Counted from the first letter of the stretch, positions 52,750-62,374 are shown. The stretch: 64,000 bases of DNA from Siphonobacter sp. BAB-5405 (GCF_002872335.1 NZ_NJAG01000007.1:1-64000), one strand, 5' to 3'. Notes: generated by a model not told the origin, from the sequence alone. Program-made: numbers and translations.

Positions 52750-54855
52750 TCAGAACTTCATGGTCAAAGCGATGCGTTTACGGGTCAGATCTACTTCCAC
52801 TACTTTCACCTGAACCTGCTGTTGCAACTTAACGACCTCGTTGGGATCCCGGACGAAGCGATTCGACAATTGCGATACGTGCACCAGCCCGTCCTGTTTC
52901 ACCCCAATGTCCACGAAGGCTCCGAAAGCCGTAATGTTGGTAACGATACCGGGCAGAATCATCCCCTCCCGCAGATCTTCTGGCTTCCGTACGGAAGCAT
53001 CGAATTCGAAGGCCGTAAGGGGTTGACGCGGGTCCCGACCGGGTTTTTCCAGTTCGCTCACAATGTCCTGCAAGGTGGGCAATCCTGCTTTTTCAGTAAC
53101 GTATTTTTGTAACTGAATTTTCTTCCGCTCTTCCGTCTGGGTTATCAGGTCTTTTACTGACACACCCAGGTCTTTCGCCATCCGTTCGACGATGTCGTAG
53201 CTTTCCGGGTGTACTGCTGAATTATCCAGGGGATTGGCAGCTTCCGCAATTCGCAGAAAGCCCGCACATTGTTCAAAAGCCTTTCCACCTAATCGCGGTA
53301 CTTTCAGGAGTTCTTTCCGGGATTTGAAAGCTCCGTGTTCGCGGCGGTACGTCACGATGTTCTGAGCCAGCGTAGGGCCCAATCCGGAGACGTAACTCAG
53401 CAAGTGTTTACTCGCCGTATTCAGGTTGACTCCTACCGCATTAACGCAACTCTCCACCACCGTATCCAGACTTTTCTTTAACGCTCCCTGATCTACGTCG
53501 TGCTGATACTGTCCTACGCCAATGGACTTGGGATCGATTTTAACCAGTTCAGCCAAGGGGTCCATCAAGCGGCGACCGATCGATACGGCTCCGCGGACCG
53601 TAATGTCTTTATCCGGAAATTCATCCCGGGCCACCTCCGAAGCGGAGTAGATGGAGGCTCCCTGTTCGGAAACCATGAAAATGGGAATCGTCAGGGATAG
53701 TCCTTTCAGAAAATCTTCCGTTTCCCGTCCTGCAGTACCATTGCCTACCGCTACGGCTTCGATCTGGTACGAAGCAATGAACTGACGTACTTTCGCTTCC
53801 GCCTCCTGCTTTTTGTCAAAGGGATAAAGTACCGTATCACTCAACAGATTGCCCTGAGCATCGAGTACAATGGTTTTGCAACCCGTCCGGTAGCCGGGGT
53901 CAATACCCAGCACCCGTTTTTGACCCAGTGGCGACGAGAGAAGCAATTGCCGAAGGTTTCCCACAAAAATGGTGATTGCCTCAGCGTCGGCTTTTTCTTT
54001 CGAAAGTCGGGCAAATTCATTTTCGATACTGGGCTTGATGAGTCGCTTGTAACTATCCGTAATGGCGTCTTCTACGAATGGTTTAGCGGGTGAAGAACCC
54101 CGAACGAACAATCGGTCCAGCTGTTCCAGCGAGCGTTCTTCCTCGGGAGAAATGCTTACGGATAAAAAGCCTTCTTCTTCCCCCCGCCGAATGGCCAGCA
54201 GGCGATGCGAGGGAATTTTCCGCAGCTCTTCCGAGAAGTCGAAATAATCGCGGTATTTAGCTCCTTCCTCTGCTTTATTTTTTTTGAGTTTAGCGTAGAC
54301 AATTGCCTGTCTTTCAAAGACTTTACGAATGGCATTTCGGGCGTCCGCGTTCTCGGAAATCCACTCGGCCATAATGTCGCTGGCTCCCTGATAGGCTTCT
54401 TCCAGCGTGGGTACCGCCTCGTTAACAAAGGCTTGAGCTTTCCCCGTAATATCGCGTTCGCGTTGCTCAAAAATTAGCCGGGCCAGCGGTTCCAATCCCT
54501 TTTCGATGGCGATACTGGCTTTGGTTTTCCGCTTGGGTTTATACGGCAGGTACAGGTCTTCGAGCTGGGTGAGCGTCTGGGCGTCTTCGAGTTGCTTCCG
54601 AAGCTCGGCCGTTAATTTACCCTGCTCCTGAATGGATTGCAGGATACTCTCCCTACGCTTTTCTACTTCCTGGAATTTCTCGTACTGATCTTTAATGGCC
54701 TGAATCTGTACTTCATCCAGACTACCCGTCATTTCCTTACGGTACCGGGCGATGAAGGGTACGGTAGCTCCTTCATCGAAAAGTTGAATGGTATGCTCGA
54801 CCGAACGAGCGGAAAGCGATAACTGACTTGAAATAAAAGCTACTGCGGTACGCAT
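52750..54855 (-). CDS. tex: Tex-family RNA-binding protein
   Basis: I start at the ATG at 54855 (MRTAVAFISSQLSLSARSV) instead of the TTG at 54864. The 701 residues show the Tex order: N-terminal helical domain with DEGATVPFIARYRKEMTGSL, YqgF-like RNase H fold (VLGIDPGYRTGCKTIVLD), helix-hairpin-helix region (LNTASKHLLSYVSGLGPTLAQ) and a C-terminal S1 domain (MILPGIVTNITAFGAFVDIG). Tex binds RNA and affects transcription. It is separated from the upstream helicase by repeats. Confidence 0.96.
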   Translation of the reverse strand: MRTAVAFISSQLSLSARSVEHTIQLFDEGATVPFIARYRKEMTGSLDEVQIQAIKDQYEKFQEVEKRRESILQSIQEQGKLTAELRKQLEDAQTLTQLEDLYLPYKPKRKTKASIAIEKGLEPLARLIFEQRERDITGKAQAFVNEAVPTLEEAYQGASDIMAEWISENADARNAIRKVFERQAIVYAKLKKNKAEEGAKYRDYFDFSEELRKIPSHRLLAIRRGEEEGFLSVSISPEEERSLEQLDRLFVRGSSPAKPFVEDAITDSYKRLIKPSIENEFARLSKEKADAEAITIFVGNLRQLLLSSPLGQKRVLGIDPGYRTGCKTIVLDAQGNLLSDTVLYPFDKKQEAEAKVRQFIASYQIEAVAVGNGTAGRETEDFLKGLSLTIPIFMVSEQGASIYSASEVARDEFPDKDITVRGAVSIGRRLMDPLAELVKIDPKSIGVGQYQHDVDQGALKKSLDTVVESCVNAVGVNLNTASKHLLSYVSGLGPTLAQNIVTYRREHGAFKSRKELLKVPRLGGKAFEQCAGFLRIAEAANPLDNSAVHPESYDIVERMAKDLGVSVKDLITQTEERKKIQLQKYVTEKAGLPTLQDIVSELEKPGRDPRQPLTAFEFDASVRKPEDLREGMILPGIVTNITAFGAFVDIGVKQDGLVHVSQLSNRFVRDPNEVVKLQQQVQVKVVEVDLTRKRIALTMKF

Positions 54856-54891
54856 GGGTATCAATATTCAGTTTACGGTTTTCAGTTGCTT

Positions 54892-55062
54892 GTTTTGGGT
54901 TTAGCGTTTGGGGTTTTGAGTTTCCTCGGCTCACCCCGATTTATAACCGTTATGGAATGATCGGGCTACAACTGGTTAAGTGTCTCCGACGCGAAACCAG
55001 TCCCCTCCTACTTATTGCTGATTACAGACTGAGCAGTTAACCCAAAACGCTAAACTCAACAC
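54892..55062. repeat. Long inverted repeat enclosing another repeat
   Basis: Left arm 54892-54923 (gttttgggtttagcgtttgg...) and right arm 55039-55062 (aacccaaaacgctaaactca...) share gtttagcgtttt-type pairing. Copy C of the 3'-UTR hairpin family (54930-54998) sits inside the spacer. Confidence 0.65.
54930..54998 (-). repeat. 3'-UTR hairpin repeat family, copy C
   Basis: Read on the minus strand: the GGTTTCGCGTC...GACACTTAACC module (54998-54974), then cccgatcattccataacggt through ggggtgag (54965-54930). Relative to the preceding gene (55063, minus strand) the order and orientation equal those of copies A and B. Confidence 0.8.
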
Positions 55063-58000
55063 TCACTTCATGGATACAATCTCTCCGGTCTCCAGATATA
55101 CAATCCATCCTTCAACCTGCGTATATCCCATCTCACGGTAACGGCGGGCGTAGGATTTCATTTGGTCCCGGTGGCTTTCGCGGATCTGGCCGGTTTTGTA
55201 ATCCAGAATGGCTATGCTTTGATCGGGGCGAATTACGACCCGATCCGGACGCAGAATATCTCCGTTGGGCATCAGGATTTCCTGTTGCGACAAAAACTCG
55301 GCGGGCAATTCAAAATACGGTTTCATTTCTTCCCGACTCAATACCCGCTCAATGGCTTCCCGGAGAAGAACCATCTGCGATTCGTCAATGAGTCCCCGTT
55401 TCTGCATCCGGTCAATCACGTTGGGTACGTCTTCAGGCGTACGGATTTCCCGCATGACGGCATGAGCTTTATTGGCCCAGTCTTTCTGACTGGTAAACGT
55501 ATCCCACTCCGTCAGCCGATCTTTCTGCCGCCGTAAACGCATACTTTCCCGCCGAACCGTGAGTACGTTTTCAATACTAATCGTCGTGTCATCTTTGACT
55601 GCGACAGGGCGGGGCTTGGGAGCATTCCCCTGTCGTACGATGTGCTGTCCTTCGTCCGAATCGACGTAACTCGCAAAAAACTGCCCGACGGTGTCTTTCA
55701 AAGGCTCGCCTTTCTTCGTCCGTTTTACTTCCATCGAGACGTACAATCGTTCGACGGCACGGGTCAGGGCCACGTATAACAGGTTTAGATTATCGAGAAA
55801 GGTTTGCTCCGTTTCGTGTTCGTATTCGGCCTTCAGGTGTGTTTGAGCGAGTTTCTGCGTCACCGAAAAAGGAGCGGTACGCAAACGACGGAGCTGACGG
55901 TCGCCACTTTCAGGCAATTGTAGTTCCTCTAACTCAATCTCCTCCAGATCTCCCCAGATTTCGTCCCACTGATTCGACGTAAAGCTCCAGTTGGCGTATG
56001 GTAACAAGACGACCCCGTACTCCATTCCTTTCGACTTGTGAATCGTCTGAATCGTAACGGCATCACTACCTTCGGGGGTATTGACGCACAATTTGTTCTT
56101 TTGCTGTTCCCAATCCTGAACGAAATCGCTCAGATGGCCGCTTTTTCGAACGGAAAAATCCTGGGCGTAGTCCAGAAACCGAAACAGGTACGGAGCCTGA
56201 GCGGGTACACCGAATAGCCGGAAACGGGCAATCAATTCTTCGCAGAGTTCGAACAGTCCGAATTTTCGTAATACCGAAGGCTCCAGGGTTTGCCCTTCTT
56301 CTTTCAGCCACGTCCAGAAAGCTTTCCAATCCGTCGATTCCACCATCGCCCGGATCCGGGTGTTGATTTCCTCATTCGGAATTTTCCCCTGAATGTCCTT
56401 CAGATACAGGTAGGCTGCTTCGTATTTGACCAGCGGCTGATCGGGTGCATCCAGAACCCGTAAAAACGCCATGACTAAATTCACCGCTACCGAGGCACTC
56501 ACCAGCAGTGAATCGGCGGAAATAACCGGAATCCGTTGGGCGGTCAGCGTATCCGCCAGCAGCCGGGCGTGCCGGTTTTTTCGACACAAAATGGCAATAT
56601 CTTTATACGTATATCCTTCAGCCCGGCAGGCGTTGATTTGGTTGATGACAAAAGCGGGCGTTGGTTCGGTATCCGCCTCCGTTTCCAGAAAATCGATCTG
56701 TACGTGTCCGCCGCACTTGGGATTTACTTCGGGCGTTTTCTGGAAATAGGTCTGGTAAATTCGCGGCGTGACCTGCCACTCTTCCCGAATCTGATGATCC
56801 AGCACATGCTTTAACAGGTCATTGTTGAAATCCACAATTTCCTTACAGCTCCGCCGATTGTAGTTGAGTACCTCCGGTTGCAAATGTCGGGAAATGGTCA
56901 GCAAACGATCGCCTACGTTCCAGTTAATGGTATTTCCAGATGGTAACATGGGCGACAAATCACTGCCTTGTTTCTGGTGAAGATGCACCAACTGCTCCAT
57001 TTCTCCCCCCCGAAACCGGTAGATACTTTGCTTCGCGTCACCCACCACGAGGTTGTAATGACTGGACGATAAGCTATTGTCAATCAGCGGCATAAAGTTC
57101 AGCCACTGAAGTTGTGATGTATCCTGAAACTCGTCAATGAGGATGTGATGGAACTTCTCCCCGAGTCGTTCGTACAAAAAGGGTACGGGCTCTTCCAGTA
57201 CAATGTTGAGAATGGACTGGTTGAAGCGGGAGATGTGAATTTGTCCGGAGTGATCCTCAATAGCTTTTACTTCATCGGACAGTTGCTTGAGCAAAGCCAG
57301 TTTATGCAGGTGTTTCTCTAACTCCTGGCACAGCGTATATTTTTCAATCTGACTCTCGTACAGATTGACCACCTCACGGCCAACCACTTCCAGCTCTGCT
57401 TCAATACTTTCGAACTGCGAAAGAATCAGCAGGGGTGTTTTGGCTTTCATCCAGTTTTGTTCTCGCTGAATAACGGCCTGTAAACGCGAGGAAACTCCTT
57501 CGGCGAACTTCTTTTGTCCGTCGCGTACTTTTTGCAGAAAACCGGCGGCCCCCGTGGCTCCGTAATTGAAATCACTAACGGTCAGCGTTGCCTTCTCTTC
57601 AATGAGTTCCATCGCCAGGCGGCCCAGGCGGCGGTATTCGTCCTCCTGACACTGGCAGTACTGACGGATCTGTCGGCGTATTTCCCAAAAGTCTTCCGCA
57701 CTGAGTTCGGATAGCTTTTTCAGGGCATCCCGGTGTTTATCATCCAGAATTTTCTTGCCTACGGTTTGTAACTCCGTTCGCAGGGAAGTCCAGCTTTTGC
57801 CTTCATCGGCCATTTCGGCCACGAGTTCTTCCAGTACCAGCGTCAGTTGGCTAAACTCCGTCTGCCCTACCTTACTCAGCAATTGTTCTACCCCGGCGGC
57901 TACAATCACATCCGACTCCAGACTTACTTCAAAGTTGTAGGGAATGCCCAGCTCTTCCGTAAACGCCGCTACCACGCGTTGCGTAAAGCTATCGATGGTG

Positions 58001-58389
58001 GAGACGGATAATCGGCTATACTGATGGAGGAGTACCTGGAAGGTTTGAGCCGAACGTTTTTCGAGTTCTGCTTCCGTAATCGGTTGCCCCGTCTGGGGGT
58101 CCGTAATTTCCTGTAAGAGCAGTTGCCGGTAGGCTTCCACTTTCCGCCGGGCCATCTCATCAAGCGTACGGTATCGGCTGATCCCCTGCAGGGTTTGCAG
58201 GATTCGGCTTTTCATTTCATGAGCCGCATCATTCGTAAACGTTACGGCCAGAATGTGCTGGAAGTACGAAGGGCTAAACTGCGACAGGCCTTCTTCGTTT
58301 GGATGACTCGATAGAGCCAGTTTCAGAAACTCTTTGGCAAGCGTAAAAGTCTTTCCTGACCCCGCCGAAGCCGCGTAAATCGTAAACAT
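55063..58389 (-). CDS. UvrD/RecB-like helicase with C-terminal nuclease (AddA type)
   Basis: Superfamily 1 helicase-nuclease of 1108 residues for recombination repair. Walker A ASAGSGKT at residues 7-14, Walker B LIDEFQDTSQ near 418, VGDAKQSIYRFRGG (motif III), IQTIHKSKGMEYG (motif V) and LYVALTRAVERLYV (motif VI). A PD-(D/E)xK nuclease near the end has the motif ILDYKTGQI around residue 1065. This is the AddA/RecB architecture. The usual AddB partner is not adjacent. Its 3' end reaches into an inverted repeat. Confidence 0.92.
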   Translation of the reverse strand: MFTIYAASAGSGKTFTLAKEFLKLALSSHPNEEGLSQFSPSYFQHILAVTFTNDAAHEMKSRILQTLQGISRYRTLDEMARRKVEAYRQLLLQEITDPQTGQPITEAELEKRSAQTFQVLLHQYSRLSVSTIDSFTQRVVAAFTEELGIPYNFEVSLESDVIVAAGVEQLLSKVGQTEFSQLTLVLEELVAEMADEGKSWTSLRTELQTVGKKILDDKHRDALKKLSELSAEDFWEIRRQIRQYCQCQEDEYRRLGRLAMELIEEKATLTVSDFNYGATGAAGFLQKVRDGQKKFAEGVSSRLQAVIQREQNWMKAKTPLLILSQFESIEAELEVVGREVVNLYESQIEKYTLCQELEKHLHKLALLKQLSDEVKAIEDHSGQIHISRFNQSILNIVLEEPVPFLYERLGEKFHHILIDEFQDTSQLQWLNFMPLIDNSLSSSHYNLVVGDAKQSIYRFRGGEMEQLVHLHQKQGSDLSPMLPSGNTINWNVGDRLLTISRHLQPEVLNYNRRSCKEIVDFNNDLLKHVLDHQIREEWQVTPRIYQTYFQKTPEVNPKCGGHVQIDFLETEADTEPTPAFVINQINACRAEGYTYKDIAILCRKNRHARLLADTLTAQRIPVISADSLLVSASVAVNLVMAFLRVLDAPDQPLVKYEAAYLYLKDIQGKIPNEEINTRIRAMVESTDWKAFWTWLKEEGQTLEPSVLRKFGLFELCEELIARFRLFGVPAQAPYLFRFLDYAQDFSVRKSGHLSDFVQDWEQQKNKLCVNTPEGSDAVTIQTIHKSKGMEYGVVLLPYANWSFTSNQWDEIWGDLEEIELEELQLPESGDRQLRRLRTAPFSVTQKLAQTHLKAEYEHETEQTFLDNLNLLYVALTRAVERLYVSMEVKRTKKGEPLKDTVGQFFASYVDSDEGQHIVRQGNAPKPRPVAVKDDTTISIENVLTVRRESMRLRRQKDRLTEWDTFTSQKDWANKAHAVMREIRTPEDVPNVIDRMQKRGLIDESQMVLLREAIERVLSREEMKPYFELPAEFLSQQEILMPNGDILRPDRVVIRPDQSIAILDYKTGQIRESHRDQMKSYARRYREMGYTQVEGWIVYLETGEIVSMK

Positions 58390-58400
58390 TACCGATGAAA

Positions 58401-58421
58401 AAAGCAGGCTGGGCCTGCTTT
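58401..58421 (-). terminator. Terminator of the barrel-protein gene
   Basis: Nine-bp stem aaagcaggc/gcctgcttt with a three-base loop; followed on the minus strand by six T. It lies 12 bases before the helicase start codon. Confidence 0.82.
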
Positions 58422-58487
58422 CGTTTAATACTATCTCAAGTTACGGTCGTTTCGTATAAAATCCCGCTGCTTTCTGAATTTTTCACC

Positions 58488-59024
58488 TTAAAAATTAAAG
58501 CGAACCCCAACGCCTCCCTGTACGTGCATAAAGATCGGTACGGGTAGTAATTCTACGTACAAACCAGCATCCGCAAAAAGGGACAGGGGCGAATCCCGCA
58601 GGAAGTACTCGACGCCAGCCAGACCACTCGCTCCAATCCCCGTTTTATTTTCGTAGCCATTGATAGACGCCAGACGGTCCGGGAAACTCCGGCGACTGGT
58701 AATTTGTCCCCCAAATCCGTAGTAAGCCTGAAAACGTTTGCCTTCATTGCCCGTATGGAAGAGGTAATTGGCGTTCAGGGTCCAGCCCGTATTCTTGAAT
58801 CGGCCGTGTGGCCCGTACTTCCGCTCCCGTCCCCAAAGCATCCCGTAGGTACCTAAGCCCACGTCGATAGCCCGGTTATTGTTGAGGTACATCCGGGCAT
58901 TGAGGCCCAGGGGTTCTCCTACTTTAAAGCCAACGGCGTACTTCTTGGCCTGACCAAAACTAACGTGTGAACCGGCGAGCAGAACGCCCACCAGAAGAAC
59001 CGAAATACGGAAAAAGTTTTTCAT
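58488..59024 (-). CDS. Outer-membrane beta-barrel protein
   Basis: The start at 59024 gives MKNFFRISVLLVGVLLAGSH, a signal peptide ending SFGQ. The mature part alternates strands (AVGFKVGEPLGLNARMYL, GWTLNANYLFHTG, QAYYGFGGQIT, SLFADAGLYVELLP) and ends VGVRFNF, a C-terminal aromatic residue typical of outer-membrane barrels. At 178 residues it would make an eight-strand barrel. It follows hisC on the same strand; a hairpin lies between them. Confidence 0.78.
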   Translation of the reverse strand: MKNFFRISVLLVGVLLAGSHVSFGQAKKYAVGFKVGEPLGLNARMYLNNNRAIDVGLGTYGMLWGRERKYGPHGRFKNTGWTLNANYLFHTGNEGKRFQAYYGFGGQITSRRSFPDRLASINGYENKTGIGASGLAGVEYFLRDSPLSLFADAGLYVELLPVPIFMHVQGGVGVRFNF

Positions 59025-59066
59025 TGGTTGGTTAAACGATAACATGGAGGGATAATCGATATAAGG

Positions 59067-59092
59067 AAGGAGATCTGAATTCAGACCTCCTT
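59067..59092 (-). terminator. Hairpin between hisC and barrel gene
   Basis: Near-perfect 13-bp palindrome (aaggagatctgaa/ttcagacctcctt, one mismatch) without a T run, 25 bases after the hisC stop codon. It may attenuate rather than end transcription. Confidence 0.35.
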
Positions 59093-59116
59093 CGCCATAC
59101 ACAAGCAAAATTTGTA

Positions 59117-60181
59117 CTAGTCGTGAACAATCGCTCGGGTAAATTCCAGCAGGGAATCAAACAACACGTTATCCTCTTCCTCGGTACCTACCGAAATTCG
59201 GAGGCAGTTGTCACAGTGTTTGACTTTAGAACGATCCCGGACGATGATTTTGTGTTCGAGCAGGTAAGAAAATACAGCCGCCGAATCCTGAAACCTCACT
59301 AACAGCTGGTTAGAATCCGTCGGAAATACTTTTTCAACGTTGGGTAATGATTCCAGACGCTGGCGTAAGCGTTCGCGGTTGACGAGAATCGTCTGTACCA
59401 TTGCGTCCTTTTTCGCCACCTCCGTCAGAGCTTCGGCCAGTAGTTGCTGGGTTACGCTACTGATATTGTAGGGGGATTTGATTTTGTTCAGTAAAGCAAT
59501 AATGGCTTCACTGGCAAAACACATCCCGACGCGTAAACCGGCCAGCCCCCAGGCTTTGGAGAACGTCTGCAAAACGACGAGATTCGGGTAGCGATCCAGT
59601 TCCGTCAACAACGTTGTATCCGCCGCAAAATCAATATAGGCTTCATCAACGACCACAATGCAGGACGTCGATTCAATAATTTGCAGAATGTCCGCCCGCC
59701 GCAGTACGTTCCCCGAGGGGTTATTGGGCGAACAGAGCCAGATGAGTTTGGTATGTTCATCTACGGCGGCTAGTATAGCCGGCACGTCGATCTGAAAATC
59801 CGGCGTCAGAGGTACCTTTTGAACGGCCACGTTCTGAATATTCGCGGATACCTCGTACATGCCGTAGGTTGGCGGCAGAATCAGAATGTGGTCTTCCTTG
59901 GGTTCACAGAAGGCCCGGACCAGTAAATCGATCGGTTCGTCGGAACCATTGCCCAGCATGATCTGCGAAGGCCGCACGCCTTTGAGGGGAGCCAGTTTTT
60001 CCTTGACGACCCACTGGTACGGATCGGGATAACGATTGTAGGCATTGGCCGTAGCCGAGCCTAAGGGGTTTTCGTTCGCATCCAGAAACACGCCTTCCTT
60101 GCCACTGTATTCATCACGAGCGGACGAGTACGGGGTAAGCGAAAGCAAGTGCGGACGTACTAGTTTCTCTAACTGAAACAT
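59117..60181 (-). CDS. hisC: Histidinol-phosphate aminotransferase
   Basis: PLP aminotransferase converting imidazole acetol phosphate to histidinol phosphate. Landmarks: LDANENPLG near the N-terminus, LGNGSDEPIDLLVRAF, CSPNNPSGN, VVVDEAYIDFA, the PLP lysine in TFSKAWGLAGLRVG, and the C-terminal LRISVGTEEEDN. Length 354 fits. It is the third gene of the hisG-hisD-hisC operon, 24 bases after hisD. Confidence 0.96.
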   Translation of the reverse strand: MFQLEKLVRPHLLSLTPYSSARDEYSGKEGVFLDANENPLGSATANAYNRYPDPYQWVVKEKLAPLKGVRPSQIMLGNGSDEPIDLLVRAFCEPKEDHILILPPTYGMYEVSANIQNVAVQKVPLTPDFQIDVPAILAAVDEHTKLIWLCSPNNPSGNVLRRADILQIIESTSCIVVVDEAYIDFAADTTLLTELDRYPNLVVLQTFSKAWGLAGLRVGMCFASEAIIALLNKIKSPYNISSVTQQLLAEALTEVAKKDAMVQTILVNRERLRQRLESLPNVEKVFPTDSNQLLVRFQDSAAVFSYLLEHKIIVRDRSKVKHCDNCLRISVGTEEEDNVLFDSLLEFTRAIVHD

Positions 60182-60205
60182 CGGTATGTGCTATCTTTTT
60201 TGGGC

Positions 60206-61483
60206 TTATTCACCCGTTTCTAACTGTTCCAGACGAATTTCTACGGCCCGTCGGTGAGCATCCAGCGATTCGGCCGCGGCCATTTCCATAATCGTCGAAC
60301 CAATGTTCTTCAATCCTTCTTTCGAAATGGACTGCACCGTAATTTTCTTGACGAAGCTATCCAGCGAAACGCCTGAATACGCCCGGGCGTACCCGTTGGT
60401 AGGCAGGGTGTGGTTCGTACCCGAGGCGTAGTCACCCGCTGATTCGGGTGTATAGTGACCCAGGAAAATGGAACCGGCATTGGTAATTTCATCCACCAGA
60501 GCTTCGGCATTTTCGACCGAAAGAATGAGGTGTTCGGCGGCGTAAGCATTCAATAAATCCAGTGCTTCGCTTGAATCGCGTACCAGCACGGCTTTGGAAT
60601 GCTCCAGAGCCTGCGTAGCGAAGTCCTCACGGGACAATTCGCGAACCTGTTTTTCTACCTCATCCATTGTCTGAGCGAGTACGGATTCGGAAGTAGACAC
60701 CAGCAGTACCTGACTGTCCTTCCCGTGTTCGGCCTGCGAGAGCAAATCAGACGCCACAAAGGCCGGATTGGCCGTCTCATCGGCGTATACGGCCACTTCG
60801 CTGGGTCCGGCGGGCATGTCAATGGCCACGCCTTCTTTCGCCACCAGCATTTTAGCCGCCGTTACGAATTGATTGCCGGGACCGAAAATCTTGTACACCT
60901 GTGGTACACTTTCCGTGCCGTACGCCATGGCGGCAACAGCCTGAGCCCCACCGATGTTGTATACTCTGGTTACACCCACCAGCTTGGCAGCGTACAAAAT
61001 AGCCGGGTGCTGACTAGGCGAACACAGTACTACTTCCTTACAGCCCGCCAGTTGAGCCGGTATACCCAGCATCAAGACGGTGCTAAACAGCGGTGCTGTA
61101 CCTCCGGGAATGTAAATGCCGACTTTCTCGATCCCAACGGATTTTCGCCAGCAGGTCACCCCCGGCATGGTTTCGATCTTCTCGGGAGCCTGCCGCTGAG
61201 CCGCATGGAATTTAACAATGTTCGAATACGCCTGCCGGATGGCATCCTTGAGGGCTGGCGAAAGCTGCCGTTCGGCCACTTCCATGACTTCCATTGGCAC
61301 ATCCAGCCGATCCAGCCGGACGTTGTCGAATTTCAGGGCGTATTCTTTCAAAGCCGCATCGCCGTGGCTTCGTACGTGCTGCAAAATGGGTTGAACCAAC
61401 TGCTCGATTTGAGCCATTTGCTGTACGGGCCGGGCCAGCAGGGTATCCCAGGTTTCCGGCTCAGGGTAACGAATAAGTTGCAT
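60206..61483 (-). CDS. hisD: Histidinol dehydrogenase
   Basis: NAD-dependent zinc enzyme for the last two oxidations of histidine synthesis. I start at the ATG at 61483 (MQLIRYPEPETWD) instead of the GTG at 61507. Motifs: YIPGGTAPLFSTVLM, NIGGAQAVAAMAYGT, IFGPGNQFVTAAK, DMPAGPSEVAVYAD, SQAEHGKDSQVLLV and the zinc-region YAAEHLIL and GDYASGTNHTLPT. Length of about 425 fits. It is 28 bases after hisG. Confidence 0.96.
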   Translation of the reverse strand: MQLIRYPEPETWDTLLARPVQQMAQIEQLVQPILQHVRSHGDAALKEYALKFDNVRLDRLDVPMEVMEVAERQLSPALKDAIRQAYSNIVKFHAAQRQAPEKIETMPGVTCWRKSVGIEKVGIYIPGGTAPLFSTVLMLGIPAQLAGCKEVVLCSPSQHPAILYAAKLVGVTRVYNIGGAQAVAAMAYGTESVPQVYKIFGPGNQFVTAAKMLVAKEGVAIDMPAGPSEVAVYADETANPAFVASDLLSQAEHGKDSQVLLVSTSESVLAQTMDEVEKQVRELSREDFATQALEHSKAVLVRDSSEALDLLNAYAAEHLILSVENAEALVDEITNAGSIFLGHYTPESAGDYASGTNHTLPTNGYARAYSGVSLDSFVKKITVQSISKEGLKNIGSTIMEMAAAESLDAHRRAVEIRLEQLETGE

Positions 61484-61510
61484 ACACAAAGTGCCTGAAA
61501 CAGACACTGA

Positions 61511-62374
61511 TTAGTAAATCATTTTTTCGATCGGTACGACCAGAATGCCTTCGGCACCCGCCGTACGCAGGGCATCAATTTTGTCCCAGAAATCTTCTTC
61601 ACTCAGTACCGAATGCACGGCCGACCAGCCTTCCGTTCCCAGCGGAACGATGGTGGGGGCTTTCATACCGGGCAGCAGAGCCGTAATGGCTTCCAGCTTT
61701 TCGTTGGGTGCATTCAGTACGATGTACTTGTTATTTTTAGCCGTCTGTACCGCGTGAATACGGAACAGCAGTTTCGACAGAATTGCCCGCTTGGCTTCAC
61801 TCAGGGAGGGATGGGCAATCATCACGGCTTCGGATTTAAAGATGACTTCTACTTCCGATAAACCATTGGCCAGCAGTGTACTGCCCGACGAAACAATATC
61901 GCACACGGCGTGGGCCAGACCAATGCTGGGGGCTATTTCCACGGAACCACTGATCTCGTGAATTTCCGCTTCGATTTCGTTTTCTTTCAGAAAGTTACCC
62001 AGAATGGTCGGGTAACTGGTGGCAATGCTACGGCCCTGCAAATCCTGTACGCCCTGATAGGAATCCCCGCGAGGAATAGCAATGGACAGGCGACACTTGG
62101 AGAAGCCCAGTTTCTTGGCGATGTCCACGTTGCGGCCCGTTTCGACCTGAACGTTTTCGCCCACGATGCCGATATCTGCTACGCCATCTTCGACGTATCC
62201 GGGAATATCATCATCGCGGAGAAATAGAAATTCGGCGGGAAAATTGCTGGACGTGGTTTTAAGCTTGCCGGCTTTGGAATCAAACTTGATTCCACATTCC
62301 TTAAAAAGAGTAAGGGAGTCTTCGCTGAGGCGACCGGACTTTTGAACGGCTATACGGAGGAAATCTTGGCTCAT
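61511..62374 (-). CDS. hisG: ATP phosphoribosyltransferase, long form
   Basis: First enzyme of histidine synthesis. At 287 residues it is the long, self-sufficient form with a C-terminal ACT-like regulatory domain (about 210-287, ending GILVVPIEKMIY), which binds histidine for feedback control; hisZ is therefore not needed. N-terminal motifs RIAVQKSGRLSEDSL, DDIPGYVEDGVADIGIVG and the phosphate-binding DIVSSGSTLLANGL are present. A TAATTTTG -7 box (CAAAATTA on plus, 62427-62434) lies about 53 bases upstream. No leader-peptide attenuator is visible. Confidence 0.95.
   Translation of the reverse strand: MSQDFLRIAVQKSGRLSEDSLTLFKECGIKFDSKAGKLKTTSSNFPAEFLFLRDDDIPGYVEDGVADIGIVGENVQVETGRNVDIAKKLGFSKCRLSIAIPRGDSYQGVQDLQGRSIATSYPTILGNFLKENEIEAEIHEISGSVEIAPSIGLAHAVCDIVSSGSTLLANGLSEVEVIFKSEAVMIAHPSLSEAKRAILSKLLFRIHAVQTAKNNKYIVLNAPNEKLEAITALLPGMKAPTIVPLGTEGWSAVHSVLSEEDFWDKIDALRTAGAEGILVVPIEKMIY

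Noticed and set aside
59025-59116. Continuation of the histidine operon into the barrel gene
   Set aside because: The genes are close and on the same strand, but a palindrome separates them and the barrel protein has no link to histidine synthesis.
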